A stretch of DNA of 64,000 nucleotides. It comes from Pseudomonas hormoni. GTDB taxonomy: Bacteria; Pseudomonadota; Gammaproteobacteria; Pseudomonadales; Pseudomonadaceae. The notes beneath the pieces are model-generated. The model searched no databases and was not told where the DNA came from. It saw only the letters and a program-made list of their open reading frames with translations. Below, one piece after another: positions 45,536 to 55,509 of this stretch (positions are counted from its first letter, which is position 1; each line of letters begins with the position of its first letter). Made by a program: the position numbers and the translations under genes. The stretch covers positions 997,001 through 1,061,000 of the forward strand of contig NZ_CP075566.1 in the NCBI RefSeq assembly GCF_018502625.1, in the 5' to 3' direction.

Positions 45536-46291
45536 ATGAACTGGACCTGGTTTCATAAGCTCGGCTCACCCAAATGGTTTTACGGCATCAGCGGCAAATT
45601 GCTGCCGTGGCTGAGCATTGCCGCGTTGTTGCTGATCGGCGTCGGTGTCGTTTGGGGCCTGGCCTTCGCGCCGCCTGACTACCAGCAAGGCAACAGTTTT
45701 CGCATCATCTATATCCACGTTCCGGCCGCCATGCTGGCGCAGTCCATCTACGTGATGCTGGCGGTGTGCGGGATCGTCGGGCTGGTCTGGAAGATGAAAC
45801 TGGCCGACGTCGCGCTGCAATGCGCGGCCCCCATCGGTGCCTGGATGACCGCCGTGGCGCTGGTCACCGGCGCGATCTGGGGCAAGCCGACCTGGGGCTC
45901 GTGGTGGGTCTGGGATGCGCGACTTACGTCCATGCTTATTCTGCTGTTTCTGTACTTCGGTCTCATTGCGCTGGGCAACGCCATCAGCAATCGTGACAGT
46001 GCGGCCAAGGCCTGCGCGGTGCTGGCGATTGTCGGCGTGATCAACATCCCGATCATCAAGTACTCGGTGGAGTGGTGGAACACCCTGCATCAGGGCGCGA
46101 CCTTCACCCTCACCGAAAAACCGGCAATGCCGGCCGAGATGTGGCTGCCACTGCTGCTGACGGCGCTGGGTTTCTACTGTTTCTTCGGCGCGGTATTGCT
46201 GCTGCGCATGCGCCTTGAAGTGCTCAAGCGTGAAGCTCGCGCCAGTTGGGTAAAGGCAGAAGTGCAGAACAGTCTGGAGGCCGCTCGATGA
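45536..46291 (+). CDS. ccmC: Heme exporter protein CcmC
   Basis: 251 residues, six transmembrane helices with the tryptophan-rich heme-handling motif '[20 protein letters not shown]' and flanking histidines ('[17 protein letters not shown]'). CcmC loads heme onto CcmE. The ATG at 45536 ([20 protein letters not shown]) is preferred to an earlier ATG at 45524 because GGAAA is nearby and it fits the family. Confidence 0.95.
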   Translation: MNWTWFHKLGSPKWFYGISGKLLPWLSIAALLLIGVGVVWGLAFAPPDYQQGNSFRIIYIHVPAAMLAQSIYVMLAVCGIVGLVWKMKLADVALQCAAPIGAWMTAVALVTGAIWGKPTWGSWWVWDARLTSMLILLFLYFGLIALGNAISNRDSAAKACAVLAIVGVINIPIIKYSVEWWNTLHQGATFTLTEKPAMPAEMWLPLLLTALGFYCFFGAVLLLRMRLEVLKREARASWVKAEVQNSLEAAR

Positions 46292-46464
46292 GTTTTGCTT
46301 CATTCGGCGACTTTCTCGCCATGGGCCATCACGGCCTGTATGTCTGGTCAGCCTATGGCATCTGCCTGGTGGTGCTGGCCCTCAACGTGGCGGCGCCGGT
46401 CCTGGCCCGCAAGCGGTATCTGCAACAAGAGGCGCGTCGTCTGCGCCGGGAGAACGGCAAGTGA
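46288..46464 (+). CDS. ccmD: Heme exporter protein CcmD
   Basis: 58 residues, one transmembrane helix ([20 protein letters not shown]) preceded by '[15 protein letters not shown]' and followed by a basic tail. CcmD joins CcmABC and CcmE. It overlaps ccmC by four bases and ccmE by four. Confidence 0.95.
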   Translation: MSFASFGDFLAMGHHGLYVWSAYGICLVVLALNVAAPVLARKRYLQQEARRLRRENGK

Positions 46465-46916
46465 ATCCGCTGCGCAAAAAGCGTCTTATCATCATTCTCG
46501 CGATCCTGGTCGGTGTCGGCGCTGCCGTCGGCCTGGCCCTGAGCGCCCTGCAGCAGAACATCAATCTGTTTTACACACCGACGCAAATCGCCAATGGCGA
46601 AGCGCCGCAAGACACGCGCATTCGTGCCGGCGGTATGGTCGAGAAAGGTTCGCTGCAACGTTCTGGCGATTCGCTGGACGTGAAATTCATCGTCACCGAC
46701 TTCAACAAATCCGTGACCATCACTTACCGCGGCATCCTCCCGGACCTGTTCCGCGAAGGGCAGGGCATCGTCGCCCTGGGCAAGCTCAACGCCGACGGCG
46801 TAGTGGTGGCTGACGAAGTGCTGGCCAAGCACGACGAGAAATACATGCCGCCGGAAGTGACCAAGGCCCTGAAAGACAGCGGCCAGTCGGCACCCACTCC
46901 TGCGAAAGAGGGTTAA
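46461..46916 (+). CDS. ccmE: Heme chaperone CcmE
   Basis: 151 residues from a GTG at 46461. One N-terminal helix ([20 protein letters not shown]) anchors an OB-fold; heme is bound covalently by the histidine in '[13 protein letters not shown]'. It carries heme from CcmC to CcmF. Confidence 0.96.
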   Translation: MNPLRKKRLIIILAILVGVGAAVGLALSALQQNINLFYTPTQIANGEAPQDTRIRAGGMVEKGSLQRSGDSLDVKFIVTDFNKSVTITYRGILPDLFREGQGIVALGKLNADGVVVADEVLAKHDEKYMPPEVTKALKDSGQSAPTPAKEG

Positions 46917-46919
46917 TTG

Positions 46920-48923
46920 ATGACATCTGCTCTTTATGGTTCAGGGCTGTTTATCCCTGAATTGGGCCACCTGGCGATGATTCTGGCGCTGTGTTTCGCG
47001 CTGGTTCAAGCCGTGGTGCCGTTGCTGGGTGCCTGGCGCGGTGACCGCTTGTGGATGAGCCTGGCTCAGCCGGCCGCCTGGGGCCAGTTTGCCTTTCTGT
47101 TGTTCGCCTTCGGTTGCCTGACCTACGCATTCATGGCCGACGACTTTTCCGTCGCCTACGTCGCCAGCAACTCCAACAGCGCGTTGCCGTGGTACTACAA
47201 ATTCAGCGCCGTGTGGGGCGCGCACGAAGGTTCGTTGCTGCTGTGGGCGTTGATCCTCGGTGGCTGGACCTTTGCGGTGTCGGTGTTCTCCCGGCAGTTG
47301 CCGCAAGTGATGCTGGCGCGGGTGCTGGCGGTGATGGGCATGATCAGCACCGGTTTCCTGCTGTTCCTGATCCTCACCTCGAACCCGTTCGCTCGCATCC
47401 TGCCGCAAATTCCAGCGGACGGTCGTGACCTCAATCCATTGCTGCAAGACATCGGCCTGATCGTTCACCCGCCGATGCTGTACATGGGTTATGTCGGGTT
47501 CTCCGTGGCGTTCGCGTTTGCCATTGCCGCATTGCTCGGCGGCCGTCTTGATGCGGCGTGGGCGCGCTGGTCGCGTCCATGGACCATCGTCGCCTGGGCC
47601 TTCCTCGGCATCGGCATCACCCTCGGTTCGTGGTGGGCTTATTACGAACTCGGCTGGGGCGGCTGGTGGTTCTGGGACCCGGTGGAAAACGCCTCGTTCA
47701 TGCCATGGCTGGTGGGCACCGCGTTGATCCACTCGTTGGCGGTCACGGAAAAACGTGGCGTGTTCAAGAGCTGGACCGTGTTGCTGGCCATCGCCGCCTT
47801 CTCGTTGAGCCTGCTGGGTACGTTCCTGGTGCGTTCCGGCGTGTTGACCTCGGTTCACGCCTTCGCCTCCGATCCTGAGCGCGGCGTGTTCATCCTGATC
47901 TTCCTGCTGTTCGTGGTCGGTGGTTCGCTGACGTTGTTTGCCCTGCGCGCGCCGGTGGTGAAAAGCCATGTCGGCTTCAACCTCTGGTCCCGGGAAACCC
48001 TGTTGCTGGGCAACAACCTGGTGCTGGTGGTGGCGGCGTCGATGATCCTGCTCGGCACCTTGTATCCGCTGATCCTCGATGCGATGACCGGCGCCAAGCT
48101 GTCGGTCGGCCCACCGTATTTCAACGCGCTGTTCATTCCGTTGATGGCTTTGCTGATGGTGGTGATGGCGGTCGGTATGCTGGTGCGCTGGAAGGACACC
48201 CCGGTCAAATGGCTGATGAGCATGCTGACCCCGGTGCTACTCGGCAGCGCCGCGCTGGCCGTGGTGGCCGGTGTCGCTTATGGCGACTTCAACTGGGCGG
48301 TGATCGCGACCTTCATGCTTGCGGCCTGGGTGTTGCTGGCCGGCGTGCGCGACATTGTCGACAAGACGCGCCACAAAGGCTTGATCAAAGGCCTGCCGAC
48401 CCTGACCCGCAGCTACTGGGGCATGCAGGTTGCGCATTTGGGCATCGCCGTGTGCGCGCTCGGTGTCGTGCTGTCGAGTCAGAACAGTGCCGAACGCGAC
48501 CTGCGCCTGGCACCAGGAGAATCCATGAATCTGGGCGGTTACCAGTTCGTGTTCGAAGGCGCAAAGCACTTCGAAGGCCCGAATTTCACCTCCGACAAGG
48601 GCACCGTGCGGGTGATCCGCGACGGCAAGGAAATCAGCGTGCTACACCCGGAAAAACGTCTGTACACCGTGCAGAACTCGGTGATGACCGAAGCCGGGAT
48701 CGACGCCGGTTTTACGCGTGATCTCTACGTCGCCCTCGGCGAACCACTGGGCGATGGCGCTTGGGCCGTGCGTGTACACGTCAAGCCGTTCGTGCGCTGG
48801 ATCTGGTTCGGCGGGCTGCTCACCGGGTTGGGCGGGCTGCTGGCGGCGCTTGATCGCCGATATCGGGTCAAGGTGAAAAGCCGCGTGCGTGAAGCACTGG
48901 GCATGACGGGAGCGACGGCATGA
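46920..48923 (+). CDS. ccmF: Cytochrome c heme lyase subunit CcmF
   Basis: 667 residues, many transmembrane helices. The WWD heme motif 'WGGWWFWDPVENASFMPW' and 'VWGAHEGSLLLWALILGGWT' are diagnostic. CcmF, with CcmG/H/I, attaches heme to apocytochromes in the periplasm. ATG 46920 follows GAGGGTT, overlapping no neighbour. Confidence 0.97.
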   Translation: MTSALYGSGLFIPELGHLAMILALCFALVQAVVPLLGAWRGDRLWMSLAQPAAWGQFAFLLFAFGCLTYAFMADDFSVAYVASNSNSALPWYYKFSAVWGAHEGSLLLWALILGGWTFAVSVFSRQLPQVMLARVLAVMGMISTGFLLFLILTSNPFARILPQIPADGRDLNPLLQDIGLIVHPPMLYMGYVGFSVAFAFAIAALLGGRLDAAWARWSRPWTIVAWAFLGIGITLGSWWAYYELGWGGWWFWDPVENASFMPWLVGTALIHSLAVTEKRGVFKSWTVLLAIAAFSLSLLGTFLVRSGVLTSVHAFASDPERGVFILIFLLFVVGGSLTLFALRAPVVKSHVGFNLWSRETLLLGNNLVLVVAASMILLGTLYPLILDAMTGAKLSVGPPYFNALFIPLMALLMVVMAVGMLVRWKDTPVKWLMSMLTPVLLGSAALAVVAGVAYGDFNWAVIATFMLAAWVLLAGVRDIVDKTRHKGLIKGLPTLTRSYWGMQVAHLGIAVCALGVVLSSQNSAERDLRLAPGESMNLGGYQFVFEGAKHFEGPNFTSDKGTVRVIRDGKEISVLHPEKRLYTVQNSVMTEAGIDAGFTRDLYVALGEPLGDGAWAVRVHVKPFVRWIWFGGLLTGLGGLLAALDRRYRVKVKSRVREALGMTGATA

Positions 48924-49456
48924 GGCGTTGGTTGATGCTGTTGCCGCTGGTGATTTTTCTGGTGGTGGCTGTGTTCCTTTATCGCGGTCTGTACCTGGAC
49001 CCGGCCGAGCTGCCTTCGGCAATGATCGGCAAGCCGTTTCCGGAGTTTTCCCTGCCCGCGGTACAGGGCGACAAGACCCTGACCAAAGCTGACATTGTGG
49101 GTAAACCGGCACTGGTCAACGTCTGGGGCACCTGGTGCATTTCCTGCCGGGTCGAGCACCCGGTGCTGAACAAACTGGCGGAGAAGGGCGTGGTGATCTA
49201 CGGCATCAACTACAAGGACGTCAACGCGGACGCCTTGAAGTGGCTGGTGGAATTCCACAACCCGTATCAACTGGACATCCGTGACGACGAGGGCACGCTG
49301 GGCTTGAACCTCGGTGTGTACGGCGCTCCGGAAACTTTCTTCATCGATGCCAAAGGCATCATCCGCGACAAGTTCGTCGGCGTGATCGACGAACAGGTCT
49401 GGCGCGAAAAACTGGCGGCCAAGTATCAGGCGCTGGTCGATGAGGCCAAGCCATGA
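48920..49456 (+). CDS. ccmG: Thiol:disulfide oxidoreductase CcmG (DsbE)
   Basis: 178 residues, one N-terminal membrane anchor (LMLLPLVIFLVVAVFLYRGL) and a periplasmic thioredoxin fold with 'WGTWCISCRVEHPVL' (CxxC, WCISC). It keeps apocytochrome CXXCH cysteines reduced. Four-base overlaps link it to ccmF and ccmH. Confidence 0.96.
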   Translation: MRRWLMLLPLVIFLVVAVFLYRGLYLDPAELPSAMIGKPFPEFSLPAVQGDKTLTKADIVGKPALVNVWGTWCISCRVEHPVLNKLAEKGVVIYGINYKDVNADALKWLVEFHNPYQLDIRDDEGTLGLNLGVYGAPETFFIDAKGIIRDKFVGVIDEQVWREKLAAKYQALVDEAKP

Positions 49457-49926
49457 AGCGCTGGATAGCCGCTGTTGTACTGGGCTTGAGCATGGCCGGC
49501 GTGGCACACGCCGCCATCGACACCTACGAGTTCGCCAAAGAAGGTGATCGCGAGCGTTTTCGCGAGCTGACCAAAGAGCTGCGTTGCCCCAAGTGCCAGA
49601 ATCAGGACATTGCCGATTCCAACGCACCGATCGCCGCCGACCTGCGCAAAGAGATTTTCCGCATGTTGGGCGAGGGCAAGGACAATCAGCAGATCATCGA
49701 TTTCATGGTCGATCGCTACGGTGATTTCGTCCGCTACAAGCCCGCCCTGAACGCCAAGACTGCCTTGCTCTGGTTCGGCCCGGCCGGCCTGTTGCTGGGC
49801 GGTTTTGTGATCATCGCCGTGATCGTCCGCCGTCGTCGCGTGCAGCGCACTGATGCCCCGGACTCGCTTTCTGCCGAGGAGCGCGAGCGCCTCGACCACC
49901 TGTTGGATAAAACCAAGAATGATTGA
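49453..49926 (+). CDS. ccmH: Cytochrome c maturation protein CcmH
   Basis: 157 residues: signal peptide (ending VAHAAI), a periplasmic domain with the redox motif '[19 protein letters not shown]', and a C-terminal membrane helix ([20 protein letters not shown]). It accepts electrons from CcmG to reduce apocytochrome. It is the short CcmH; the TPR part is the next gene CcmI. Confidence 0.96.
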   Translation: MKRWIAAVVLGLSMAGVAHAAIDTYEFAKEGDRERFRELTKELRCPKCQNQDIADSNAPIAADLRKEIFRMLGEGKDNQQIIDFMVDRYGDFVRYKPALNAKTALLWFGPAGLLLGGFVIIAVIVRRRRVQRTDAPDSLSAEERERLDHLLDKTKND

Positions 49927-51118
49927 TTTCTGGCTCGCTGCAGGTCTGCTGCTTCTGGTTGCCCTGAGTTTTCTGCTGATCCCCGTTCTGCGTGGCCGTC
50001 GCGCTCAGCTGGAAGAGGATCGTACGGCCCTGAACGTCGCGCTGTATCAGGAACGCGTGGCTGAGTTGCAAACCGAGCAGGAAGAGGGCGTGCTCAACGC
50101 TGCGCAACTGGAAACCGGTCGCGCCGAAGCGGCTCGTGAACTGCTCGCTGACACCGAAGGCGTCGAAGCGCCACGCGTGTCCCGTCTGGGCAAACCGTGG
50201 CCACTGCTGGCGGCGATCCTGGTGCCGGTGTTGGGGCTTGGGCTCTACCTGCATTTCGGCGCGAGCGACAAGGTCGAGCTGACCCGCGAATTCTCTCAGG
50301 CACCGCAGTCGATGGAAGAGATGACCCGTCGCCTGGAGCGCGCCGTCGCGGCTCAACCGGATTCAGCAGAAGGCCTGTACTTCCTGGGTCGGACCTACAT
50401 GGCGCAGGATCGTCCTGGCGATGCGGCGAAGATCTTCGAACGCACGGTGAACCTGGCCGGTCGTCAGCCGGAACTGCTGGGCCAGTGGGCGCAGGCTCAG
50501 TACTTCGCCGATGGCAAGAAGTGGTCAGACAAGGTTCAGGCACTCACCGACGAAGCGTTGAAAGCCGATCCGAAGGAAGTCACCAGCCTCGGTTTGCTTG
50601 GCATTGCCGCGTTTGAGAGTGCGCGTTATCAGGACGCCATCGACTTCTGGAATCGTCTGCTGGCGCAGCTGCCGCCGGACGACAACTCCCGGGCCGCGCT
50701 GCAAGGCGGTATTGCCCGCGCCACTGAAAAACTCGAAGCCGGCGGCGGTAAGGTCGCCCAGGCGCCTGCGGTCAAGTCGGCGCTGCTCAAAGTCAGCGTC
50801 GATCTGGCGCCAGCGCTCAAAGCCAAGGTTCAGCCGGGCGACAGCGTGTTCATCTTCGCTCGCGCCACCAATGGTCCGCCGGCGCCACTGGCCGCCAAAC
50901 GCCTGACCGTGGCTGACTTGCCGGCGACTGTCGAACTGGGCGATGCCGACGCAATGATGCCGCAGTTGAAACTGTCGAACTTCCCTGAAGTCCAACTGGT
51001 TGCGCGCATCTCCCGTGCGGGTCAACCGACCGCCGGCGAATGGATCGGTCGCAGCCAGCCGCTGGCCAGCAGCACCACCGCGCCGCAAAAACTGACCATC
51101 GACAGTCCGGACAAATAA
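49919..51118 (+). CDS. ccmI: Apocytochrome c chaperone CcmI
   Basis: 399 residues. Two N-terminal membrane helices ([20 protein letters not shown] and about 93-112) and a periplasmic TPR region ('[20 protein letters not shown]', '[20 protein letters not shown]') that holds apocytochrome C termini. The ATG at 49919 overlaps the end of ccmH by eight bases. Confidence 0.93.
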   Translation: MIDFWLAAGLLLLVALSFLLIPVLRGRRAQLEEDRTALNVALYQERVAELQTEQEEGVLNAAQLETGRAEAARELLADTEGVEAPRVSRLGKPWPLLAAILVPVLGLGLYLHFGASDKVELTREFSQAPQSMEEMTRRLERAVAAQPDSAEGLYFLGRTYMAQDRPGDAAKIFERTVNLAGRQPELLGQWAQAQYFADGKKWSDKVQALTDEALKADPKEVTSLGLLGIAAFESARYQDAIDFWNRLLAQLPPDDNSRAALQGGIARATEKLEAGGGKVAQAPAVKSALLKVSVDLAPALKAKVQPGDSVFIFARATNGPPAPLAAKRLTVADLPATVELGDADAMMPQLKLSNFPEVQLVARISRAGQPTAGEWIGRSQPLASSTTAPQKLTIDSPDK

Positions 51119-51133
51119 CAGGAAAACGCAACC

Positions 51134-51538
51134 ATGACCGCTATCGCTCGTATCACCCTGCTCAGTCTGGTTTTGGGGTTAAGCGCGTGTGCGGTCCAGC
51201 GGCCGGAACCGACGCCGCTGCCACCGATTCCGCCTTCACAACCCAGCCCGACACCTTCAACGACACCGACCCCGAGCAAGCCAGGCATTCCAGCCAAGCC
51301 TGCCAAACCGCTGCCGCGCACCTCCGCCAGCTTCGCGCCGCCACCGGGGGGCAACAGCCATTGGGATCCCAAGCTTGGTGTTTACGTGCTGGATGACCAG
51401 ACCAATACCTTCTACCGCCAGCGCACGTATTACCGCTTCAACAACGGCTGGAGCCGGTCGATCAGTCCGAATGGGCCTTGGGAAGAGACGGATATCCATG
51501 GCGTGCCGGGTGGGCTGGGACGGCAATTCGGGCAGTAA
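51134..51538 (+). CDS. Small proline-rich lipoprotein of unknown function
   Basis: 134 residues. The signal peptide ends in a lipobox (LSAC; lipidated Cys19), followed by a 45-residue Pro/Ser/Thr-rich linker and a C-terminal domain 'HWDPKLGVYVLDDQTNTFYR' with many aromatic residues. It sits 15 bases after ccmI and ends at a terminator, so it is probably transcribed with the ccm operon. I do not recognise the function. Confidence 0.8.
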   Translation: MTAIARITLLSLVLGLSACAVQRPEPTPLPPIPPSQPSPTPSTTPTPSKPGIPAKPAKPLPRTSASFAPPPGGNSHWDPKLGVYVLDDQTNTFYRQRTYYRFNNGWSRSISPNGPWEETDIHGVPGGLGRQFGQ

Positions 51539-51541
51539 CGC

Positions 51542-51570
51542 AAAAGGCGACTTTCGGGGTCGCCTTTTTT
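51542..51570 (+). terminator. Intrinsic terminator ending the ccm unit
   Basis: AAAGGCGAC (51543-51551) with GTCGCCTTT (51559-51567), a 7-base loop and T continuing to 51570. Confidence 0.9.
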
Positions 51571-51605
51571 GTGGGCGCGGGAAAGAGCGGACTACCACTG
51601 GACCT

Positions 51606-51754
51606 TGTGGGAGCGAGCCTGCTCGCGAAGACGGTGTGTCCGGCGACATAGGTTTTGATGGTGTACATATCCATTCCTGCGGTAACGGATATGTCCACGA
51701 TCAAAAACCCCAGCCAGCCATGACACAGCTTTCACAAGCAGGCTCACTCCCACA
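51606..51754. repeat. Degenerate palindromic element between ccm and phn
   Basis: The motif GTGGGAGCGAGCCTGCTCGC (51607-51626) and a damaged inverse copy (AGCAGGCTCACTCCCACA, 51737-51754) flank a small inner palindrome ACATATCC/GGATATGT (51665-51672, 51687-51694). It belongs to the P. fluorescens palindrome group. The 370-bp gap 51539-51910 otherwise contains only the terminator at its start and the Pho-like element at its end; no gene is seen. Confidence 0.75.
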
Positions 51755-51779
51755 GGTTCAGCGGCACCCCCGGCTCAAC

Positions 51780-51797
51780 CTTTCACAAAACCTTCAT
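51780..51797 (+). promoter_or_regulatory. Pho-box-like element upstream of phnC
   Basis: CTTTCACAAAACCTTCAT matches 14 of 18 positions of the PhoB site CTGTCATAAAACTGTCAT. A third, weaker 11-base unit (CGGTTAATCCA) follows in register. Together they would bind PhoB under phosphate limitation. It lies 113 bases before phnC. Confidence 0.7.
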
Positions 51798-51910
51798 CAA
51801 ACGGTTAATCCAGCGACTTGTGCAAGTCATAGGGCTGACACAGCCCGTGCCTAAAGTCGGTTGAACTTCAAAGCGGCCAGGGACGGCTGTTCAACCAGAC
51901 AGAGAAGCCC

Positions 51911-52744
51911 ATGAACGCAGCTATCCATGTCGATCATCTGAACAAGACCTTTGCGCGCAAAACCGCACTGGTCGACCTCGAACTCACCATCGCGGCCGGT
52001 GAGATGGTCGCGCTGATTGGCGCTTCCGGTTCCGGCAAATCCACCTTGTTGCGCCACCTCGCAGGCTTGGCCTGTTGCGATCGCAGCAACGGCGGCAGCG
52101 TCAAGGTGCTGGGTCGGGAAGTGCAGTCGTCCGGGCGGCTCAATGGCAAGGTTCGTCGTTTGCGCGCCGACATTGGCTACATCTTCCAGCAGTTCAACCT
52201 GGTCAACCGCCTCAGTGTGCTCGATAACGTGCTGCTCGGTTGCCTGGGGCGCATGCCGCGCTGGCGTGGCAATTTGTGCCTGTTCAATGCCGAGGAGAAG
52301 CGCTTCGCTCTGGAGTCCCTGGACCGTGTCGGCCTGGCCGATCTTGCGGCGCAACGAGCGTCGACCTTGTCTGGCGGTCAGCAGCAGCGAGTAGCCATTG
52401 CCCGAGCGCTGACCCAGCGTGCCGAGGTCATTCTGGCCGATGAACCCATCGCCTCCCTGGACCCGGAATCGGCGCGCAAGGTCATGGAAATCCTTGCCGA
52501 CATCAACCGCCGCGACGGCAAGACCGTGGTGGTCACCCTGCATCAGGTCGACTACGCCACGCGCTATTGCCCCCGTGCCGTGGCACTCAAGGGCGGGCGG
52601 ATTCATTTCGATGGCCTCGCCGCCGACCTGAGCAGTCAGTTCCTCAACGATCTGTACGGTGCCGACCTCGACACCAGCCTGATGTTCTCCGACCAGTCCC
52701 GCCGCAGCGAACCCGCTCCCCGGCTGGTGCTGGCTCGCGTGTGA
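51911..52744 (+). CDS. phnC: Phosphonate ABC transporter ATP-binding protein PhnC
   Basis: 277 residues. Walker A '[20 protein letters not shown]', signature '[20 protein letters not shown]' and Walker B '[20 protein letters not shown]' are intact. It powers phosphonate and phosphate-ester uptake with PhnD and PhnE. The first gene of the phn operon; the ATG at 51911 follows GAGAAG. Confidence 0.95.
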   Translation: MNAAIHVDHLNKTFARKTALVDLELTIAAGEMVALIGASGSGKSTLLRHLAGLACCDRSNGGSVKVLGREVQSSGRLNGKVRRLRADIGYIFQQFNLVNRLSVLDNVLLGCLGRMPRWRGNLCLFNAEEKRFALESLDRVGLADLAAQRASTLSGGQQQRVAIARALTQRAEVILADEPIASLDPESARKVMEILADINRRDGKTVVVTLHQVDYATRYCPRAVALKGGRIHFDGLAADLSSQFLNDLYGADLDTSLMFSDQSRRSEPAPRLVLARV

Positions 52745-52787
52745 ATAGCTCCATTTCCCCAACTACGCACCCTCAGGAATCCTTTCC

Positions 52788-53804
52788 ATGTTGAACCGTA
52801 TCGGTCGCGTTTTTGCTGGCGCCGCTCTGCTCGCCAGTTGTGTGCTGGGCACCGCCCAGGCTGAAGAAAAAGCCATCAACTTCGGCATCATGTCCACCGA
52901 GTCTTCGCAAAACCTGAAGAGCATCTGGCAACCGTTTCTGGATGACATGCAGAAGAAGACCGGCCTGAAAATCAACGCCACGTTCGCCTCCGACTATGCC
53001 GGTCTGATCCAGGGCATGCGCTTCAACAAGGTTGATGTCGCCTGGCTGGGCAACAAGGCCGCCATCGAAGCCGTGGACCGTTCCAACGGTGAGATCTTCG
53101 CCCAGACCGCTGCCGCCAGTGGCGCCGCCGGGTACTGGAGCGTGCTGATCGTGCGCAAGGACAGCCCGATCAACTCCGTCGACGACATGCTGAAAAACGC
53201 CAAGAACCTGACCTTCGGCAACGGCGATCCGAACTCCACGTCGGGCTATCTGGTGCCGGGCTACTACGTGTTCGCCAAGAACAACGTCGATGCCGCCACC
53301 GCGTTCAAGCGCACCCTCAACTCCAGTCATGAGGTCAACGCCTTGAGCGTGGCCAAGGGGCAACTGGACGTGGCGACGTTCAACACCGAAAGCTGGGATC
53401 GCCTGGAAGTCACCCAGCCTGACAAGGCAGCGATGCTCAAAGTGATCTGGAAATCGCCGCTGATTCCCGCCGACCCGCTGGTGTGGAGCAAGGCGCTGAG
53501 CGACAGCGAGAAGACCAAGATCCGTGACTTCATCTTCAGCTATGGCGACACCGACTCGGAGAAAGCGGTGCTTGCAGGCATGCAACTGGGCAAGTTCCTG
53601 AAGTCCAGCGATGACCAGCTGCTGCCGATCCGTCAGCTTGAACTGTTCAAGCAGCGCACCACGATCAGCGCCGACACCAAGCTCGAGGCGGCGGACAAGG
53701 CCAAGCGCCTGGCCGAGATCGATGCCGAGCTGGCCAAGCTGCAAGAACGCCTGAGCTTGCTGGAAAAGACCAGCGACAAAAAGACCGCAGCCAACGCCGG
53801 TTGA
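52788..53804 (+). CDS. phnD: Phosphonate-binding periplasmic protein PhnD
   Basis: 338 residues. The signal peptide (first ~26 residues, ending AQA) precedes the binding fold ('[20 protein letters not shown]', '[20 protein letters not shown]'). '[17 protein letters not shown]' is the anion-binding loop. It delivers phosphonates to PhnE. Confidence 0.95.
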   Translation: MLNRIGRVFAGAALLASCVLGTAQAEEKAINFGIMSTESSQNLKSIWQPFLDDMQKKTGLKINATFASDYAGLIQGMRFNKVDVAWLGNKAAIEAVDRSNGEIFAQTAAASGAAGYWSVLIVRKDSPINSVDDMLKNAKNLTFGNGDPNSTSGYLVPGYYVFAKNNVDAATAFKRTLNSSHEVNALSVAKGQLDVATFNTESWDRLEVTQPDKAAMLKVIWKSPLIPADPLVWSKALSDSEKTKIRDFIFSYGDTDSEKAVLAGMQLGKFLKSSDDQLLPIRQLELFKQRTTISADTKLEAADKAKRLAEIDAELAKLQERLSLLEKTSDKKTAANAG

Positions 53805-53819
53805 TTCACGGTGCGGTAA

Positions 53820-53911
53820 CTGTGGGAGCGAGCCTGCTCGCGAAGACGGCGACACATGCAACATCGATGTCGGCTGACATACCGCTTTCGCGAGCAGGCT
53901 CGCTCCCACAG
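53820..53911. repeat. Perfect inverted repeat inside the phn operon
   Basis: 25-base arms (53820-53844, 53887-53911; core GGGAGCGAGCCTGCTCGC) with a 42-base spacer; seven T follow within one base. It sits between phnD and phnE and looks like a partial terminator or mRNA stabiliser, favouring the abundant binding protein over the permease. Confidence 0.9.
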
Positions 53912-53974
53912 GTTTTTTTAGCAGGCATTCCTTATGCGCCCCGCCTCTTTGAACGCTTTTTTAGAGAAATCTTC

Positions 53975-54757
53975 ATGACCACTCTGCACGCTGAAGCTGT
54001 CGGCAAGCGCACCTGGCCGCAGTACGCCGGTTGGGGCCTGTTCCTGGTTCTGCTGGCCTGGGCCTGGCACGGCGCCGAGATGAACCCGATGGCGCTGTAC
54101 CGTGACTCCGGAAACATGGCGACCTTCGCCGCCGATTTCTTCCCGCCTGACTTCCACGAATGGCGCGCCTACCTCAAGGAAATGATCGTCACCGTACAAA
54201 TCGCCCTGTGGGGCACGGTGTTGGCGATTGTCTGCTCGGTGCCGCTGGGCATTCTCTGCTCCGAGAACATCACTCCCTGGTGGATCCACCAGCCGCTGCG
54301 TCGGGTGATGGACGCCTTCCGCTCGATCAACGAAATGGTCTTCGCGATGTTGTTCGTAGTGGCTGTCGGGTTGGGGCCGTTTGCCGGGGTATTGGCGCTG
54401 TGGATCAGCACCACTGGCGTGCTTGCCAAGCTGTTCGCTGAAGCGGTCGAGGCGATTGATCCAGGCCCGGTTGAAGGGGTTCGCGCCACCGGTGCCAGTG
54501 CCTTGCAAGAAGTGATCTACGGCGTGATTCCGCAAGTGATGCCGCTGTGGGTGTCCTACGCGCTGTATCGGTTCGAGGCCAACGTGCGCTCGGCGACGGT
54601 GGTGGGGATGGTCGGTGCCGGCGGGATCGGGGTGATTCTGTGGGAGAACATCCGCGCCTTTCAGTTTGTTCAAACGTGCGCAGTCTTGCTGGTGATCATC
54701 GTCGTGGTGAGCCTGATCGACATCCTGTCGCAACGCTTGCGCAAGCAGTTCATCTGA
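53975..54757 (+). CDS. phnE: Phosphonate ABC transporter permease PhnE
   Basis: 260 residues, about six membrane helices. The permease coupling motif '[20 protein letters not shown]' is visible. The ATG at 53975 ([19 protein letters not shown]) is the first start after the palindrome; an open frame that runs further upstream crosses it and is not real. Only one phnE copy is present. Confidence 0.94.
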   Translation: MTTLHAEAVGKRTWPQYAGWGLFLVLLAWAWHGAEMNPMALYRDSGNMATFAADFFPPDFHEWRAYLKEMIVTVQIALWGTVLAIVCSVPLGILCSENITPWWIHQPLRRVMDAFRSINEMVFAMLFVVAVGLGPFAGVLALWISTTGVLAKLFAEAVEAIDPGPVEGVRATGASALQEVIYGVIPQVMPLWVSYALYRFEANVRSATVVGMVGAGGIGVILWENIRAFQFVQTCAVLLVIIVVVSLIDILSQRLRKQFI

Positions 54758-54768
54758 ATTTCGGAGGG

Positions 54769-54789
54769 GTGCCCGTGGGCGCTTTTTTT
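54769..54789 (+). terminator. Short terminator-like hairpin before phnF
   Basis: GTGCC (54769-54773), loop CGTG, GGCGC (54778-54782), then seven T (54783-54789). It sits only five bases before the phnF ATG and could partly separate uptake genes from the C-P lyase genes. Confidence 0.55.
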
Positions 54790-54793
54790 AAGC

Positions 54794-55498
54794 ATGCAGT
54801 TGTCTAGACAAGATGAGCCGGTGTACCGCGAGCTGGCCGACATCCTGCGTCGCGAGCTGGCCGATTATCAGGCCGGCGACTTCCTGCCGGCGGAGGTGCA
54901 GTTGGCCGAGCGTTTCGGGGTCAACCGCCATACCTTGCGCCGCGCCATCGATGAACTGGTGTTCGAAGGCAGCCTGCTGCGCCGCCAGGGCAAGGGCACA
55001 CAGGTGCTGGAACGGCCGCTGATTTATCCGATGGCCGCCGACAGTGCCTACAGCCAGTCGTTGTCGGCTCAGGGGATCGGCGTCGAAGCCGTCCTGCTCA
55101 AGCGACGTTATTGCTTCGCCAGTCGTGAAGAGGCGCAACACCTCGGTCTGGTCGAGATGGCGCCGATGATTGAGTTGCAGACCCTGCGCAAGCTCGACCA
55201 CCAGCCAGTCAGCCTGATCCGCCATCGCTATTGCGCCAGCCACGCGCCATTGCTGGCGGACTACACCGGCGGTTCCCTTCGCCAGTACCTGAGCGAACGC
55301 GACCTGCCGCTGACCCGCACCCTGAGCCTGATCGGCGCCCGTTTACCCAGCCGCGAAGAAGCCGCGTTGCTGATGATGCCGCGGCATTTGCCGGCGCTGA
55401 GTGTGTTCACCCTTTCCCGCGATCGCGACGGCCGCCCGGTGGAGCTGGCGCAGTCCACCAGCCGTTCGGATCGCTTCCAGTACCAGGTCGTCACCTGA
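54794..55498 (+). CDS. phnF: Phosphonate operon transcriptional regulator PhnF (GntR/HutC family)
   Basis: 234 residues. The N-terminal winged HTH ('ELADYQAGDFLPAEVQLAER', 'FGVNRHTLRRAIDELVFEGS') is joined to a UTRA effector domain. PhnF-type proteins repress phosphonate or phosphate uptake genes. The ATG at 54794 has no clear ribosome binding site and is followed at once by a palindrome (54800-54811), so autoregulation is likely. It sits within the operon between phnE and phnG. Confidence 0.93.
   Translation: MQLSRQDEPVYRELADILRRELADYQAGDFLPAEVQLAERFGVNRHTLRRAIDELVFEGSLLRRQGKGTQVLERPLIYPMAADSAYSQSLSAQGIGVEAVLLKRRYCFASREEAQHLGLVEMAPMIELQTLRKLDHQPVSLIRHRYCASHAPLLADYTGGSLRQYLSERDLPLTRTLSLIGARLPSREEAALLMMPRHLPALSVFTLSRDRDGRPVELAQSTSRSDRFQYQVVT
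54800..54811. promoter_or_regulatory. Candidate PhnF operator (HutC-type palindrome)
   Basis: TTGTCTAGACAA is a perfect 12-base palindrome overlapping codons 3-6 of phnF. Its core GTCTAGAC fits the GT-N-TA-N-AC operator pattern known for HutC-subfamily GntR regulators, the family of PhnF itself. Confidence 0.6.
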
Positions 55499-55509
55499 TG
55501 GAGAGCTCA

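Noticed and set aside
53801..53974. N-terminal extension of PhnE through the palindrome
   Set aside because: Frame is open by chance through the repeat; MTTLHAEAV at 53975 is the natural start.
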